Assembly: GCA_963794165.1 (NCBI GenBank)
Contig: CAWCCT010000012.1
Coordinates: forward strand, 992,001 to 1,056,000
Reading direction: 5' to 3'
Origin: PALSA-350 sp963794165
GTDB lineage: Bacteria; Acidobacteriota; Terriglobia; Terriglobales; Acidobacteriaceae
DNA length: 64,000 nucleotides
The notes beneath the pieces are model-generated. The model was not told the origin of the DNA. It saw nothing but the letters and a program-made list of their open reading frames with translations, and did not search any database. This document shows positions 34,786-43,867 of this stretch, piece by piece. The translations under genes and the position numbers were made by a program. Numbering within the stretch: position 1 is the first letter of the stretch; the number at the start of each line of letters is the position of its first letter.

Positions 34786-35607
34786 ATGCTTCGTCTTGAA
34801 TCTGAAGCCGGCTGGTGGTTGGTCACCCATGTCGACCACGCGCACCTGGCGGGAGCGTTCGCGGCCCAATGGGGCAACGAACTTTTTCTCGCACCGGAGC
34901 CCCGCGAGCGCGTATTGCGCGGCGTCACCACCCACGACGATGGTTGGGCAGCGCGCGATCAACAACCGCAGATCACGCGCCAGGGAAAGCCCAGCGCATT
35001 TTCCGTCGAGTTGGTAGGCAAGTATTCGGCCTTTGAAGAGATAGACCTTGCCGACTATCTCGCCGTGCGTGAGCGCGCCGTTCGCATGGTGGCCGAAGCG
35101 GATCCGTACGCTGCCTTGCTGGTTTCCATGCACACCTACAATTTGCTGACTGCGCGCGCCGATCGCAGCACGATTCAGCCGGACGAGCTACCCTTGCTCG
35201 ACGCCTTTCTCGCCCGCCAGTTAGAGTTTCAGCAGGATTTGCAAGCTCGGTTGGCAGCGGATAAGGAGCTTGCGCCGGACGAGATCTCAGCCGAGCGAAT
35301 CGAGAATCACTTTCGCCTGCTGCAGGCCTGCGACGCACTGTCGCTGCTGAGTTGCGTCGACTATCCGCGACCGGGGGATCTTATGCATGCACTCCCACTG
35401 CGCCAGGGCGGCGAGACCCGGGTTGCCGTCGAGTCCCTGGGAGAGCGTCATTTCAGGCTCGCTCCATACCCCTTCGCCGCGTCGCCCTTGATCTTTAACT
35501 TTCCCGCACGCCACGTAGAAGGCAAACTCTTCGATAGTGTTGGGGAACTCCAGAAAAGGTTCCACACCGCCGCCCCGGTGCAGTTGTCGGTCACGATAAC
35601 TCGCTAA
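34786..35607 (+). CDS. DUF3891 family protein
   Basis: A 273-residue cytosolic protein of the DUF3891 family. Its N-terminal segment GWWLVTHVDHAHLAGAFAAQWGN, then VTTHDDGWAARD, and SMHTYNLL form an arrangement of His and Asp residues resembling HD-type metal hydrolases. Its biochemical role is not established. It is last in the operon carrying the ATPase and permease, 8 bp after the latter, so it probably belongs to the same pathway. GGAGACAC precedes the ATG. A perfect palindrome follows at 35638-35657. Confidence 0.75.
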   Translation: MLRLESEAGWWLVTHVDHAHLAGAFAAQWGNELFLAPEPRERVLRGVTTHDDGWAARDQQPQITRQGKPSAFSVELVGKYSAFEEIDLADYLAVRERAVRMVAEADPYAALLVSMHTYNLLTARADRSTIQPDELPLLDAFLARQLEFQQDLQARLAADKELAPDEISAERIENHFRLLQACDALSLLSCVDYPRPGDLMHALPLRQGGETRVAVESLGERHFRLAPYPFAASPLIFNFPARHVEGKLFDSVGELQKRFHTAAPVQLSVTITR

Positions 35608-35637
35608 ATAACGGGAGAGAACTGATCGGCTCCCAAC

Positions 35638-35657
35638 CGGTAGCCGATCGGCTACCG
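35638..35657. terminator. Perfect 20-bp palindrome, possible 3' end
   Basis: CGGTAGCCGATCGGCTACCG is fully self-complementary. It lies 30 bp after the DUF3891 stop, at the end of the long operon. No U-run follows, so a rho-independent terminator is not certain; the palindrome could instead be a protein-binding site. Confidence 0.4.
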
Positions 35658-35856
35658 TATCCTCGCTTCCGCGTCCACTCTCCCCACGTAAGTTATTGCA
35701 AATACAAGAGCGCCCATGTGCGTCACCCGGCCTTACCGTTTGGCTAGCAGCATGCAATAAGTGACTGCGTCAGGGCAAACACAAAGCCAACCGGCCGAGA
35801 GTTTGAGAGACAAATTCAGTCTGGGTTCCACTGCAAGGAGCCCCTAGGAGGATGTC

Positions 35857-36273
35857 ATGAAATGCAATTCGATCGCTAAGTCATCGCTCGTGGTTCTGTC
35901 GCTCCTGCTCAGCGTTGCCGGAGCTCATGCTCAATCCGTTCGGGCCAAAGTTCCCTTTGCTTTCAAGGTGGGATCCACGCAATTGCCGGCCGGAACCTAC
36001 GCCATCCAAAACGAATTTGGCAGCAACATCGTCACGGTGCGCAACGTCGAGAGCGGCCGCTCCGTGGCAGCGCTGGGCCAACGGGAATCTCCCTCCAAGA
36101 ACTCAAACAAACTGATCTTCCATCGTCACGGCAGCCAGTACTTGCTGACCGCGATCGTGGGAAGCCAGGGAAACCCTGGGATGTCCTTGCCTGCCCCCAA
36201 GCAGCAGAAGCAGCTTGAGGAAGCAAGTGCTCCGGCAGCGAACAGCGACATAGTTGAAATCGCCGGCAATTAG
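35857..36273 (+). CDS. Small secreted protein of unknown function
   Basis: A 138-residue protein with a signal peptide (VVLSLLLSVAGAHAQ) and a short domain beginning RAKVPFAFKVGSTQLPAGTYAI. Similar exported proteins with a VPFxFxVGxxxLPAGxY start are abundant in Acidobacteriota and have no known function. The rest alternates short strands and ends in a low-complexity tail (KQQKQLEEASAPAANSD). CCTAGGAGGATGTC, with a strong AGGAGG, stands before the ATG at good spacing. A clear terminator at 36292-36320 ends the transcript, so it is monocistronic. Confidence 0.7.
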   Translation: MKCNSIAKSSLVVLSLLLSVAGAHAQSVRAKVPFAFKVGSTQLPAGTYAIQNEFGSNIVTVRNVESGRSVAALGQRESPSKNSNKLIFHRHGSQYLLTAIVGSQGNPGMSLPAPKQQKQLEEASAPAANSDIVEIAGN

Positions 36274-36291
36274 TCATCTTTGCCAAACCGA

Positions 36292-36320
36292 AACGAAGCA
36301 GCCTCAGGCTGCTTCGTTTT
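36292..36320 (+). terminator. Rho-independent terminator
   Basis: A stem of 12 bp, AACGAAGCAGCC with GGCTGCTTCGTT, and loop TCA, followed by TTTTC. It ends the small secreted protein's transcript and could also serve the convergent peptidase gene ending at 36358. Confidence 0.9.
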
Positions 36321-36357
36321 CGTGTGTACGGAGCGCTGGTCGTGTTTAGGGTCTTGC

Positions 36358-39027
36358 CTAATCCAGAAACTTCTCGCGGATGAGAACTGTGCGTTCAAGT
36401 GAGTCGAACACTTCCAGGACCTTCAGGCGAAGGTCGGGATCGATCTTCTGACTGGCGAGCCACGCTTGAACGACAGCCTGCGCTTCCGCGCTATTCTGGC
36501 CCTCGATGAAGGCCTCAAGCCAGGCGCCGAGGAAGAAGATCTTGCGGTGTTGCTTGATGTCAGCTAGTTCGTTGAGCGCCTGGGCTAAATAGGGCTCGGT
36601 CAGCCTGGTCTGGTTCCAGAAATTGAACGGGCGCAAGCTTTGCGTAATCCAATCCTCCTGGATCGTCTGTGAGTGAAGGTACTGATCGAAGTAGCGGGCT
36701 TTGTTCTCGGCTGACGGAATTCCCGCCTCTGCGGCATAAGCGTACTTCTGAGCTTCCCCGCTGTGATCGCGGGCCTTTTCGTCCGCCAGGATGGCCTCTG
36801 CCTGCGGGTCGCCCATGGCAATCAGATGACCGACAAGGTTCCAGCGGTCGAGACGTTTTAGCGTCAGTCCAGGCACGGCCAGCTTGCCGGTAAGGAGGTC
36901 TTTGACTTGCTGCAGAGCCGCAGGAGTTTCAGAGATCGACGTGAAGGTGCGAAAGCTGACGATGCGCAAGCCGAGCGTCGGTGCGTGGAGCATGCGATCG
37001 GCAATCACGGACTCTGCCCGCGGCGCGAGTGATTTGCGGCCGGCTTCATGCAAGTAGAAATGAAGCGCCTCGGCAACGCGCGCGCCCTGAATACGAGCCA
37101 GAGATTCATCTGTCTCTTCAGGAAGAGACTTCAACGCCAGTTCAACGTAGCCCCGCGGGGATGCTTTGGCCACGTGGACATAGTCCCAGAGTGCTCCCCA
37201 CAGCATCGTGCGGCGAAGAGGGGCGGTCTGATCAGAAACACTGGCGAACATAGTTGGATTCGGCTCATGCGGGGTGTCCGGGTCGAAAAGGAAAGCCGCG
37301 AAGGACTCGCTCGACGGGTCAAGGAGGAAGCGGCCGTAGCCGTAGTCCCCCTCATTGGCAAAGACGAGGTTGGGGCAGGCCTTGCCAAGCGCGGATTGAA
37401 CTGGGAAGGCCGAGGCGTTCCACTGCACTTTAATAGTCTGGATCGCTGTCTGGGCAGCTTGCCCTGCCTGAGGTTGAACTGTGGAGATGAAAAGGATCTG
37501 GTTCGCCATGGGCCAGACGTAGCCGTCACCGAGCACGTCTCGCTGGTTGATGGTGAAGGCACTGATCTTCCCGTCGTGGCAAGAATAGTTGACGGTGACC
37601 TCGGGCATGCCGCGCCGGGTAATCCAGGATTTGGCCCAGGTCTGAACGTCCTGGTGACGTCCTGCCTGGTCGCTGGCTACCTCGAACGCGTGAACCAGGT
37701 CGGCCCACTCGGCGTTGCCATAAGCATGCTCTTTCAGGTAAAGCCGCAGGCCCTGGCGAAAGTTGTCTTCACCCAGAAAGTAATTCAACTGCTTGAGAAC
37801 CGCAGGAGCTTTCTCGTAGACGATCGCTCCATAGGCGGATTTCGCGTCCCTGAGGTTAGCGATGTTCTGGAAGATCGGCGTGGTGCCCTGCGTCTCATCG
37901 ATGCCGTAGGCCAATGGCTTGATGTCTTCGTAGAAGTGCTTCCAGGGGTTCGAGGCGGGCTCTAAATGCTCCAGAGCCTTGTAGGCCATATATTGCGCGA
38001 AGCCTTCCTTGAGCCAAAGGTCGTCAAACCAGCGCATGGTAACCATGTCGCCGAACCACTGGTGGCAGGTCTCGTGCAGTACGAGAAGGTTGCGGTGGAA
38101 ATAGTCGCTCTCCGTAGGAGTGGAGCGGAAAAGAACGCTGTCTTCGTTGAGAAAGGTTTCACCCGCGTGCTCCATTCCGCCAAACGGGAAGCCGGGAATC
38201 AGGACCAGATCATATTTGGGGAAGGGAAACGGTTGTGCGAAGTAGCCGCTCAGGTAAGCAATACCGCGAGCGGCCATTTGCTGCACCTGGGGCGCTTCCT
38301 CCTGGGCGCGGGCAAGTTGCGACTTACGCACGTACAGAGTTGGTTCGCTTGCATTCTTTGCGCGGACCGCGGAAAACGGTCCGGTTGCAAACGCGAACAG
38401 GTAGGTGCTGATGGGACGTGTCTCCGCGAATTGCGCGCGCCTGTCATCCTCCGTGATCGCGGCCGTGTTGCCGATGGCTGACCAGCCTGCCGGGTGCTCA
38501 AGTTCGAGCGTGAACCTGGCTTTCAGGTCAGGCTGGTCGAAGCATGGAAAGGCCATGCTGGCGTCCATGGGTACAAACAAGGTGTAGAAGTATTCATTGC
38601 CATCGTCCTGGTCTTCATACCGGGTGATGGCTTTACCTGCGGGAGCGGCATTGCTGATGAATGCGAAGGTAAGGGTGTTGTGGCCGGCGATGGCAGGCAG
38701 ATTGAGATGGCCATTCTCGAGTTCCTTTGAGATCGCATGCCCGTTGAGCGTAGCGGACTGAATCACACCATCGCGGTAGTCGATCGAAAGATCGCCGGCT
38801 GTCTTGCTTTCGAAGGTAAGCGTTTCGGTGCCGGCTACCGCTGACTCATGTTCCTTGAGGGTGAAGGAGAGGCGATAACGGACGTTTGAGATGCGCGCAG
38901 CGCGGGCCACGGCCAAGTCGCGCGATACGCCGGGTTCTACAGGAGCCGCCAGGGCCGCATTGGAGAGGACGATGAGGATTGTGGATGCTAACAGAAATAG
39001 AGTGCGGGTTCCGCTCGAGATCGGCAT
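36358..39027 (-). CDS. Exported M1 family metallopeptidase
   Basis: An 889-residue aminopeptidase-N-type protease with a signal peptide (LFLLASTILIVLSNAALAAP). The zinc site is HETCHQWFG near 318-326, with the HExxH glutamate, and the third ligand comes from LWLKEGFAQY near 340, about 19 residues on as in the family. The substrate-anchoring GxMEN motif reads GGMEHAGE near 283-290, with His in place of Asn. An ERAP-like C-terminal helical domain follows. It would cleave amino-terminal residues from peptides in the periplasm or outside. A single gene, convergent with the secreted protein before it. ATG 39027 is supported by the signal peptide. Confidence 0.88.
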   Translation of the reverse strand: MPISSGTRTLFLLASTILIVLSNAALAAPVEPGVSRDLAVARAARISNVRYRLSFTLKEHESAVAGTETLTFESKTAGDLSIDYRDGVIQSATLNGHAISKELENGHLNLPAIAGHNTLTFAFISNAAPAGKAITRYEDQDDGNEYFYTLFVPMDASMAFPCFDQPDLKARFTLELEHPAGWSAIGNTAAITEDDRRAQFAETRPISTYLFAFATGPFSAVRAKNASEPTLYVRKSQLARAQEEAPQVQQMAARGIAYLSGYFAQPFPFPKYDLVLIPGFPFGGMEHAGETFLNEDSVLFRSTPTESDYFHRNLLVLHETCHQWFGDMVTMRWFDDLWLKEGFAQYMAYKALEHLEPASNPWKHFYEDIKPLAYGIDETQGTTPIFQNIANLRDAKSAYGAIVYEKAPAVLKQLNYFLGEDNFRQGLRLYLKEHAYGNAEWADLVHAFEVASDQAGRHQDVQTWAKSWITRRGMPEVTVNYSCHDGKISAFTINQRDVLGDGYVWPMANQILFISTVQPQAGQAAQTAIQTIKVQWNASAFPVQSALGKACPNLVFANEGDYGYGRFLLDPSSESFAAFLFDPDTPHEPNPTMFASVSDQTAPLRRTMLWGALWDYVHVAKASPRGYVELALKSLPEETDESLARIQGARVAEALHFYLHEAGRKSLAPRAESVIADRMLHAPTLGLRIVSFRTFTSISETPAALQQVKDLLTGKLAVPGLTLKRLDRWNLVGHLIAMGDPQAEAILADEKARDHSGEAQKYAYAAEAGIPSAENKARYFDQYLHSQTIQEDWITQSLRPFNFWNQTRLTEPYLAQALNELADIKQHRKIFFLGAWLEAFIEGQNSAEAQAVVQAWLASQKIDPDLRLKVLEVFDSLERTVLIREKFLD

Positions 39028-39037
39028 CTGTTGTTAG

Positions 39038-39898
39038 TCATGCTATCTGATTTCGAAAAGAGTTCGCATTCTCCGCCGCCCATTGCCTGAGCGTGATTGG
39101 CTTGCGCCCGAGAAGACGCTCGACCTCATGCGTGACACGCGCAAGGCGCCCTTCTCTAATCGCTCTCCACAGCGCAACATGCGCTTCGGTTTCCGCTGCA
39201 GAGCCGCTGATCCTGGAGTAGCGTTCCCCCGCTTCTTCGTCCGATATTGCCATATACGTCAGCGGCTGTCCGATCGCTTCTGCGATGATGGCTGTTGCTT
39301 CGCCAAACGTGAGTGAGTCAGGACCGGTGATTGCCAGAGACTGGCCAGCATAGGCTTGGCTGATCAACGCCTCCACCGACACCGCAGCGATATCTTCGGA
39401 ATGAATAAACGGACGGCGGCCATCGGCAGTCGATGTCCGGACGACCTTTTCCGTTTTGATGGAGTGCGCCCACGCCAGCAGGTTTGACATGAAGCCCGTG
39501 GGACGTACGAAGGCGAATGGAATTCCAGCCGCCCGGATCGCGGCCTCGCCCTTTTCGTGCCATGCTCCAATGGCGAGACCGTGCTCGACATCGAGCGACG
39601 AGAGCTTGACGATCCGTTTGACTCCCACTGCCTTCGCCAGCAATGCAGCGGCCTCATCCCGCTGCGGAATCGCGGGACCTACGTTGACCAGGTAGAGGGT
39701 GTCGGCTCCTCTGAGGGCCTCTCGGATCGAAGCTGGTTCAGCAAGGTCTCCGGTAAACACGTCCACCTGTTGGCCGAACAAAAGACGCGCTTTCGCTTCA
39801 TTGCGCACCAGCACGCGTGGGCGAAGACCGCGCTTCAATAACTTCTGCACGACGCGCGAGCAAACATCCCCCGTCGCGCCTGTAACTAAGTGTGTCAT
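39038..39898 (-). CDS. NmrA-like NAD(P)-binding protein
   Basis: A 286-residue Rossmann protein of the NmrA/atypical SDR type. It starts with THLVTGATGDVCSRVVQKLL (the glycine-rich NAD(P) motif), then VDVFTGDLAEPASIREALRGADTLYLV, VKRIVKLSSLDVEHG and PFAFVRPTGFMSNLL. Relatives act as NAD(P)H-dependent reductases of small quinones or as redox sensors. ATG 39898 (GAGGAG upstream) is preferred; 39916 is an alternative. It is divergent from a TetR regulator across 151 bp, which probably controls it. Its 3' end lies 10 bp from the peptidase start. Confidence 0.82.
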   Translation of the reverse strand: MTHLVTGATGDVCSRVVQKLLKRGLRPRVLVRNEAKARLLFGQQVDVFTGDLAEPASIREALRGADTLYLVNVGPAIPQRDEAAALLAKAVGVKRIVKLSSLDVEHGLAIGAWHEKGEAAIRAAGIPFAFVRPTGFMSNLLAWAHSIKTEKVVRTSTADGRRPFIHSEDIAAVSVEALISQAYAGQSLAITGPDSLTFGEATAIIAEAIGQPLTYMAISDEEAGERYSRISGSAAETEAHVALWRAIREGRLARVTHEVERLLGRKPITLRQWAAENANSFRNQIA

Positions 39899-40049
39899 GG
39901 CTCCTCGATTCATCATCTTCTGATGAGATCAAGCCTAAGGCCCACAGGAACTTTGTCTACTCACATCCGCCCGCACGCTATATCGCACTCCAATAAGCAC
40001 TTGGTTCATAAATTTAACGAAAGCTCACATTTCCGATTACACTCATCTC
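39899..40049. promoter_or_regulatory. Divergent promoter region, probable TetR target
   Basis: A 151-bp intergenic region between the divergent reductase and TetR genes, notably AT-rich for this genome in CATAAATTTAACGAAAG (about 40008-40024). In most such arrangements the TetR protein represses the divergent gene. I could not find a clean palindromic operator. Confidence 0.4.
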
Positions 40050-40664
40050 GTGAAACGAAAGGCAAAGAAGAGTGTCCGTCGCGTGCCCACCCAGGACCGG
40101 GCGCAGGTAACGGTTGAGGCGATGCTCGAGGCCGCCGTCAAACTCTTGAAAAAGGGCGGAAGCTCTGCCATCACAACCAACCGGATTGCTGAGACCGCAG
40201 GGGTCAGCATCGGGTCTGTGTATCAGTACTTTCCCAACAAGCGAGCCATCTTTATCGCGCTGCACGAGCGGCACATCGCTCAGGTGGATAGCGTGCTGTG
40301 CGGCCGCTTGGCGAAAAGCGCGGAGCTAACGCTGGAGGAGCTCATCGCCTCACTAGCGGATGGCATGATCGAACTTCACAGTGCTGACCCGGAGTTGTCA
40401 GAGTTGCTGCAGGCAGAGGTGCCGCATCGCGCTGAGGGTACGCGCGATTTCTCCGTACGGCTTCATGGCAGCTTCCGTAAAGCGCTAGCCGCCCATAGCA
40501 AAGAGCTGGGCAGGAAAGTCGATCTCGATATGCAGGCCTTTTTCCTAAGCAACATGGTGGACTCGCTGGGTCACGCCATCGTGCTTCGACGGCCATCAGG
40601 TTTTTCCCTTTCACGGGCGAGGGCGGAGATGCAACGAGCGATGCTGGCGTATCTGCAGAACTGA
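40050..40664 (+). CDS. TetR family transcriptional regulator
   Basis: A 204-residue regulator with a basic N-terminus, then the TetR helix-turn-helix at about 25-66: LEAAVKLLKKGGSSAITTNRIAETAGVSIGSVYQYFPNKRAIFIALHERH, which fits the family signature closely. The C-terminal half is a helical ligand domain without family-specific motifs. The start is GTG at 40050 with no obvious ribosome site. It is divergent from the NmrA-like reductase, suggesting that gene as its target and a redox-active or aromatic inducer (inference). Confidence 0.9.
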   Translation: MKRKAKKSVRRVPTQDRAQVTVEAMLEAAVKLLKKGGSSAITTNRIAETAGVSIGSVYQYFPNKRAIFIALHERHIAQVDSVLCGRLAKSAELTLEELIASLADGMIELHSADPELSELLQAEVPHRAEGTRDFSVRLHGSFRKALAAHSKELGRKVDLDMQAFFLSNMVDSLGHAIVLRRPSGFSLSRARAEMQRAMLAYLQN

Positions 40665-40674
40665 GCCAGTCAGG

Positions 40675-42076
40675 TCAACTCGAAATCTCTTCCAGCGCGA
40701 GATTCCGGGTGCGCGGACCCATCCATCCAATTACCGCCATCACGATCAGCATGGCTGCCGCGATGAACGCGAACACCCCGACCGTGCCAAAGCTTTTTAA
40801 GACACCCGCAATCAGAAACGACGTAAAGATTGCCGAGAAGCGGCTCCAGGAGTAGACGAAGCCGACCGCGCTGGAGCGGATGCTGGTGGGGAAAAGCTCG
40901 GTCTGGTACGCATGAAAGCTGAAAGACATGATGTTGCTTGCCAGAGTCAGGCCCACGCCCATGGCGATGAGGAGAATCCCATTCGAAAGCTGGCTGAATG
41001 TGAGCCCGCAAACCATGATGGCCGCCGCGGCCGCGACGATCACGCTTTTGCGTTCACATTTGTCGGCGATCACCAGGCCGATCAGCGGCCCAATCGGCGC
41101 CGCGATTGCAATAACCGATGAATACAGTAGGCTTGTCGTCAGCGTGATGCCCTGCTTCGCAAGCAACGTCGGTACCCAGTTGGCGAAGCCGTAAAAGCCG
41201 ACGGTTTGGCAGACGTTGAAAATGATCATCATTGTTGCCCGCTTGCTATATGGCGCCCTCCACATGTCGAAGAACGTCTGTCCTGTGGCTACTTCGGGGT
41301 GGGTCGCAGAAGGGACAGGAAGTGGCCGCCCGAGCTCTCTGGCAACTTTCTCTTCCAGCTCCGACATCACCTGGTCCGCTTCTGCCAGCCGCCCCTTTTG
41401 CGCCAGCCATCGTGGGCTCTCGGGCAGTGCGCGGCGAATGAACCAAACGAACAAAGCTCCATGTGCTCCGATGATCACAACCCAACGCCATCCATCCAGA
41501 CCCAGCGGTTTGTTGGGCACCAGCAGGTACGACAGAAACGCCACCACCGGAACGGCCATAAAGCCCACGGCTTGTTCGCAGGCAAAAGCGCGTCCGCGGA
41601 TATGTTTCGGCACCAGCTCGGAGATATACGTGCCAATGGTTACGAGTTCCACTCCAATGCCGAGCCCGGCCATAAAACGCCAGAAGTTCAGGCCCGTGGC
41701 CGTGACCTGAAATGCCATGATGAGGTTCGCGGCGGTGTAGAAGAGCAGCGAGTAGGTAAAGATCGCGCGGCGGCCAAAGCGGTCAGCCAAAAACCCGCAA
41801 CAGATGGTGCCGATAAAAAGCCCGGAGAACAGAAAGGCAATGAAGGCCGCCACCCCGTGCATGCCAAACAAGCCTGCGGTGGTGGTGGTTAGAAGCCCGC
41901 TCTTTACCAATCCCGGCGCGATGTATCCGGAATAAAGCAGATCGTAGAGCTCGAAGAAAAAGCCGAGGCTAAGCAGCACCACAAACTTCCATATAGTTCG
42001 AGTTGCTGGAATCCGATCGAGCCGCGCGGAAATGCTACCCGCCGATAGTGCGTCCGTCGTTTCCTGGCTTCCCAAT
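40675..42076 (-). CDS. Major facilitator superfamily transporter
   Basis: A 466-residue transporter with twelve predicted membrane helices. Motif A is present as FLADRFGRRAIFTYSLLFY in the first half, and LPESPRWLAQKGRLAEADQV matches the sugar/organic-acid porter subfamily. The substrate is unknown. The open frame continues to 42186, but those first 37 residues (starting SSRAKPRDLRF) come from the family-E repeat, so I place the start at TTG 42076, with CGGAG upstream and the first helix about 30 residues on. ATG 42186 cannot be excluded. The TetR gene ends 10 bp away on the other strand. Confidence 0.8.
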
Positions 42077-42119
42077 TGATATAGGCTCCGTGAGGCGGTT
42101 TTGTTTGAGGCTGAGGAGG

Positions 42120-42343
42120 AACTACGAGCCCATTGGTTTGGGCTAGAGTAAAACCGCAGGTCCCTCGGCTTCGCTCGGGATGACAAAGGAGAGGGTAGCG
42201 TTCACCTCAGCACGCGCCAAGAGATGCAGAGCGGTTCCTCCGGCCACTACCCTGAATGGAAGCTCCGCCCTCCCCTTTGTCATCCCGAGCGAAGCCGAGG
42301 GACCTGCGGTTTCACTCCACCTCAAACCAATGCTCTCGTAGTC
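42120..42343. repeat. Repeat family E, inverted pair
   Basis: Two arms of about 75 bp, 42120-42196 and 42266-42343, in inverted orientation. Each carries ACCGCAGGTCCCTCGGCTTC followed by GCTCGGGATGACAAAGG, with outer ends ACTACGAG. The arms could fold into one long hairpin. Translated, the arm reads MSSRAKPRDLRF, a peptide seen at the starts of mis-annotated Acidobacteriota genes. A fragment, CGGGACCTGCGGTTCGCTCA, is at 59343-59362. Confidence 0.85.
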
Positions 42344-42392
42344 CCCTGTGCGCCCCGGCCCCAAGGCAGAGCCCAGTAAGGCTAAGAGTAGC

Positions 42393-43640
42393 TCACCAGA
42401 ACGTCTGCGCGATGAGCTGGGGAGGACCAGCTCTGTCATCGATCACCTGAGTCTGGATGACCAGCTCCATGTTGCCCCCCTTCCAGCCTGTTGGTATGAC
42501 CTTCTCCAGCTGCACCGTGTAGCGCGGATCTTCGAGGAAGTTCGCCGCAGCCATTGTTCCGTTCGCCCCCAGGCCAGCCACAATCAGAATTGGCCGTCCC
42601 GTGGTCTTATCGAAGACGCTGGCGACAATCGCATAATCCGCCGTCACCGTGCCAAACGGCTTCCCCAGGTCAAGAAACCATTGCTGCGGCTGTTGGCGGT
42701 CAAGAATCTGGTACACCAGAGTGCTGCCGCGTCTTTCCATATGGAAACGCAGCGGCTCCAGCACGCGCATGGTCCAGTCATTATCAAGACCGCCTATAAA
42801 GATGGCGGGCCCTTCCTGCAGCCTTGTATAACTGACCTCCGACGAAAGCTGTACGTCGAACCCCTTTTTCTCTCGAGTGAGGTAGGTGGCCAGCCGCGAC
42901 ATGGCGACGCTATCCCCAAAGTCCACGATCCGGCCCTGTAGCAAGTGATCCCGCAAGGTCGTTTGATCCTCGCGCGTGGATCGCGCCGTGAGATTACTTT
43001 GCGACAGGTCCGGAAGAACAAAAAGGACAGGGCCTGGATCCGTGAGGATTGGCCGCCAGATTACCTCCCGGTCGTAATGCGGTGAACGATGGAAGAGAAG
43101 CCAGGCGGTGATCACAACCACGGCCGCTACCCCCGCCCAAAACCAGGGTCGACGGTTCGGCTTGGCAGGCTTGGCCGACTGATCAAAAACAACTGGAGGG
43201 ACAACTACGGGGCCATTTTCGGGGGTAGGCAGGTAGTCCGCGCGCTGGCTGGCCGGGGCGAACCCCTCAACGGGAGTGAAATGGGGCACATACGATCCCG
43301 AATTCAGGTGAATTCGCAGTTCGCCCTTGTGCTCAGGCTCCTGGTAGTACTGGGCGATCCGCTTGCGCACTTCCGCCGCCGTAAGACGAACGATGGTGTC
43401 TTGATTGGTGTCGTAGTCCGGCCGGCGGTGAAAGACATTGATGCCCAGCAGGCGTTCCTTCAACTGATCTTCGTTGCCGTCCAACGATTGTTCGACGACA
43501 AAACGCAGCAGCGCCGGGTAGCGCTTGCTGTTCCGGAAGAGCGGACTTGCCAGCACGCGCTCCAGTTGTTGCCGGACGGATCTTCTCTCTTCGTCGCTCG
43601 TCGGATGCCATTGAGCTTGCGGCTGGTAGAGCTCCGACAT
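42393..43640 (-). CDS. Single-pass membrane protein with N-terminal regulator-like domain
   Basis: A 415-residue protein. Residues about 20-110 contain RQQLERVLASPLFRNSKRYPALLRFVVEQ, LKERLLGINVFHRRPDYDTNQD and VRLTAAEVRKRIAQYY. This compact domain occurs in many Acidobacteriota proteins in front of TPR, cyclase or membrane regions; it may bind DNA or protein, but that is not established. One transmembrane helix is near 168-188 (WFWAGVAAVVVITAWLLF). The C-terminal 220 residues would be periplasmic and match nothing I know. It could be a ToxR-like membrane regulator. It is divergent from the GH3 gene across 227 bp. Confidence 0.7.
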   Translation of the reverse strand: MSELYQPQAQWHPTSDEERRSVRQQLERVLASPLFRNSKRYPALLRFVVEQSLDGNEDQLKERLLGINVFHRRPDYDTNQDTIVRLTAAEVRKRIAQYYQEPEHKGELRIHLNSGSYVPHFTPVEGFAPASQRADYLPTPENGPVVVPPVVFDQSAKPAKPNRRPWFWAGVAAVVVITAWLLFHRSPHYDREVIWRPILTDPGPVLFVLPDLSQSNLTARSTREDQTTLRDHLLQGRIVDFGDSVAMSRLATYLTREKKGFDVQLSSEVSYTRLQEGPAIFIGGLDNDWTMRVLEPLRFHMERRGSTLVYQILDRQQPQQWFLDLGKPFGTVTADYAIVASVFDKTTGRPILIVAGLGANGTMAAANFLEDPRYTVQLEKVIPTGWKGGNMELVIQTQVIDDRAGPPQLIAQTFW

Positions 43641-43867
43641 GCGATCCGCTCCTCGCCTGGCAAACTATCGGACGTAGTATACCCCTTGCTACTTCCCTGA
43701 CGCCTCGCCGCTATCCGGCACATTCTAAATTGCTTGTTCATCATCGGCGTGGGGAACTACCGTATGCGCCTTTTCAGGCATCCGCAAAACGATACAAACT
43801 CCTCCTGTAATCCGGATGCTTCATAAGCGCAGCGCGGTCAGCCTTCGGATACCGGAGAGATCACAAC

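Noticed and set aside
37048..37965. Plus-strand frame of 305 residues opposite the M1 peptidase
   Set aside because: It lies entirely inside the peptidase gene, without a ribosome site or family features.
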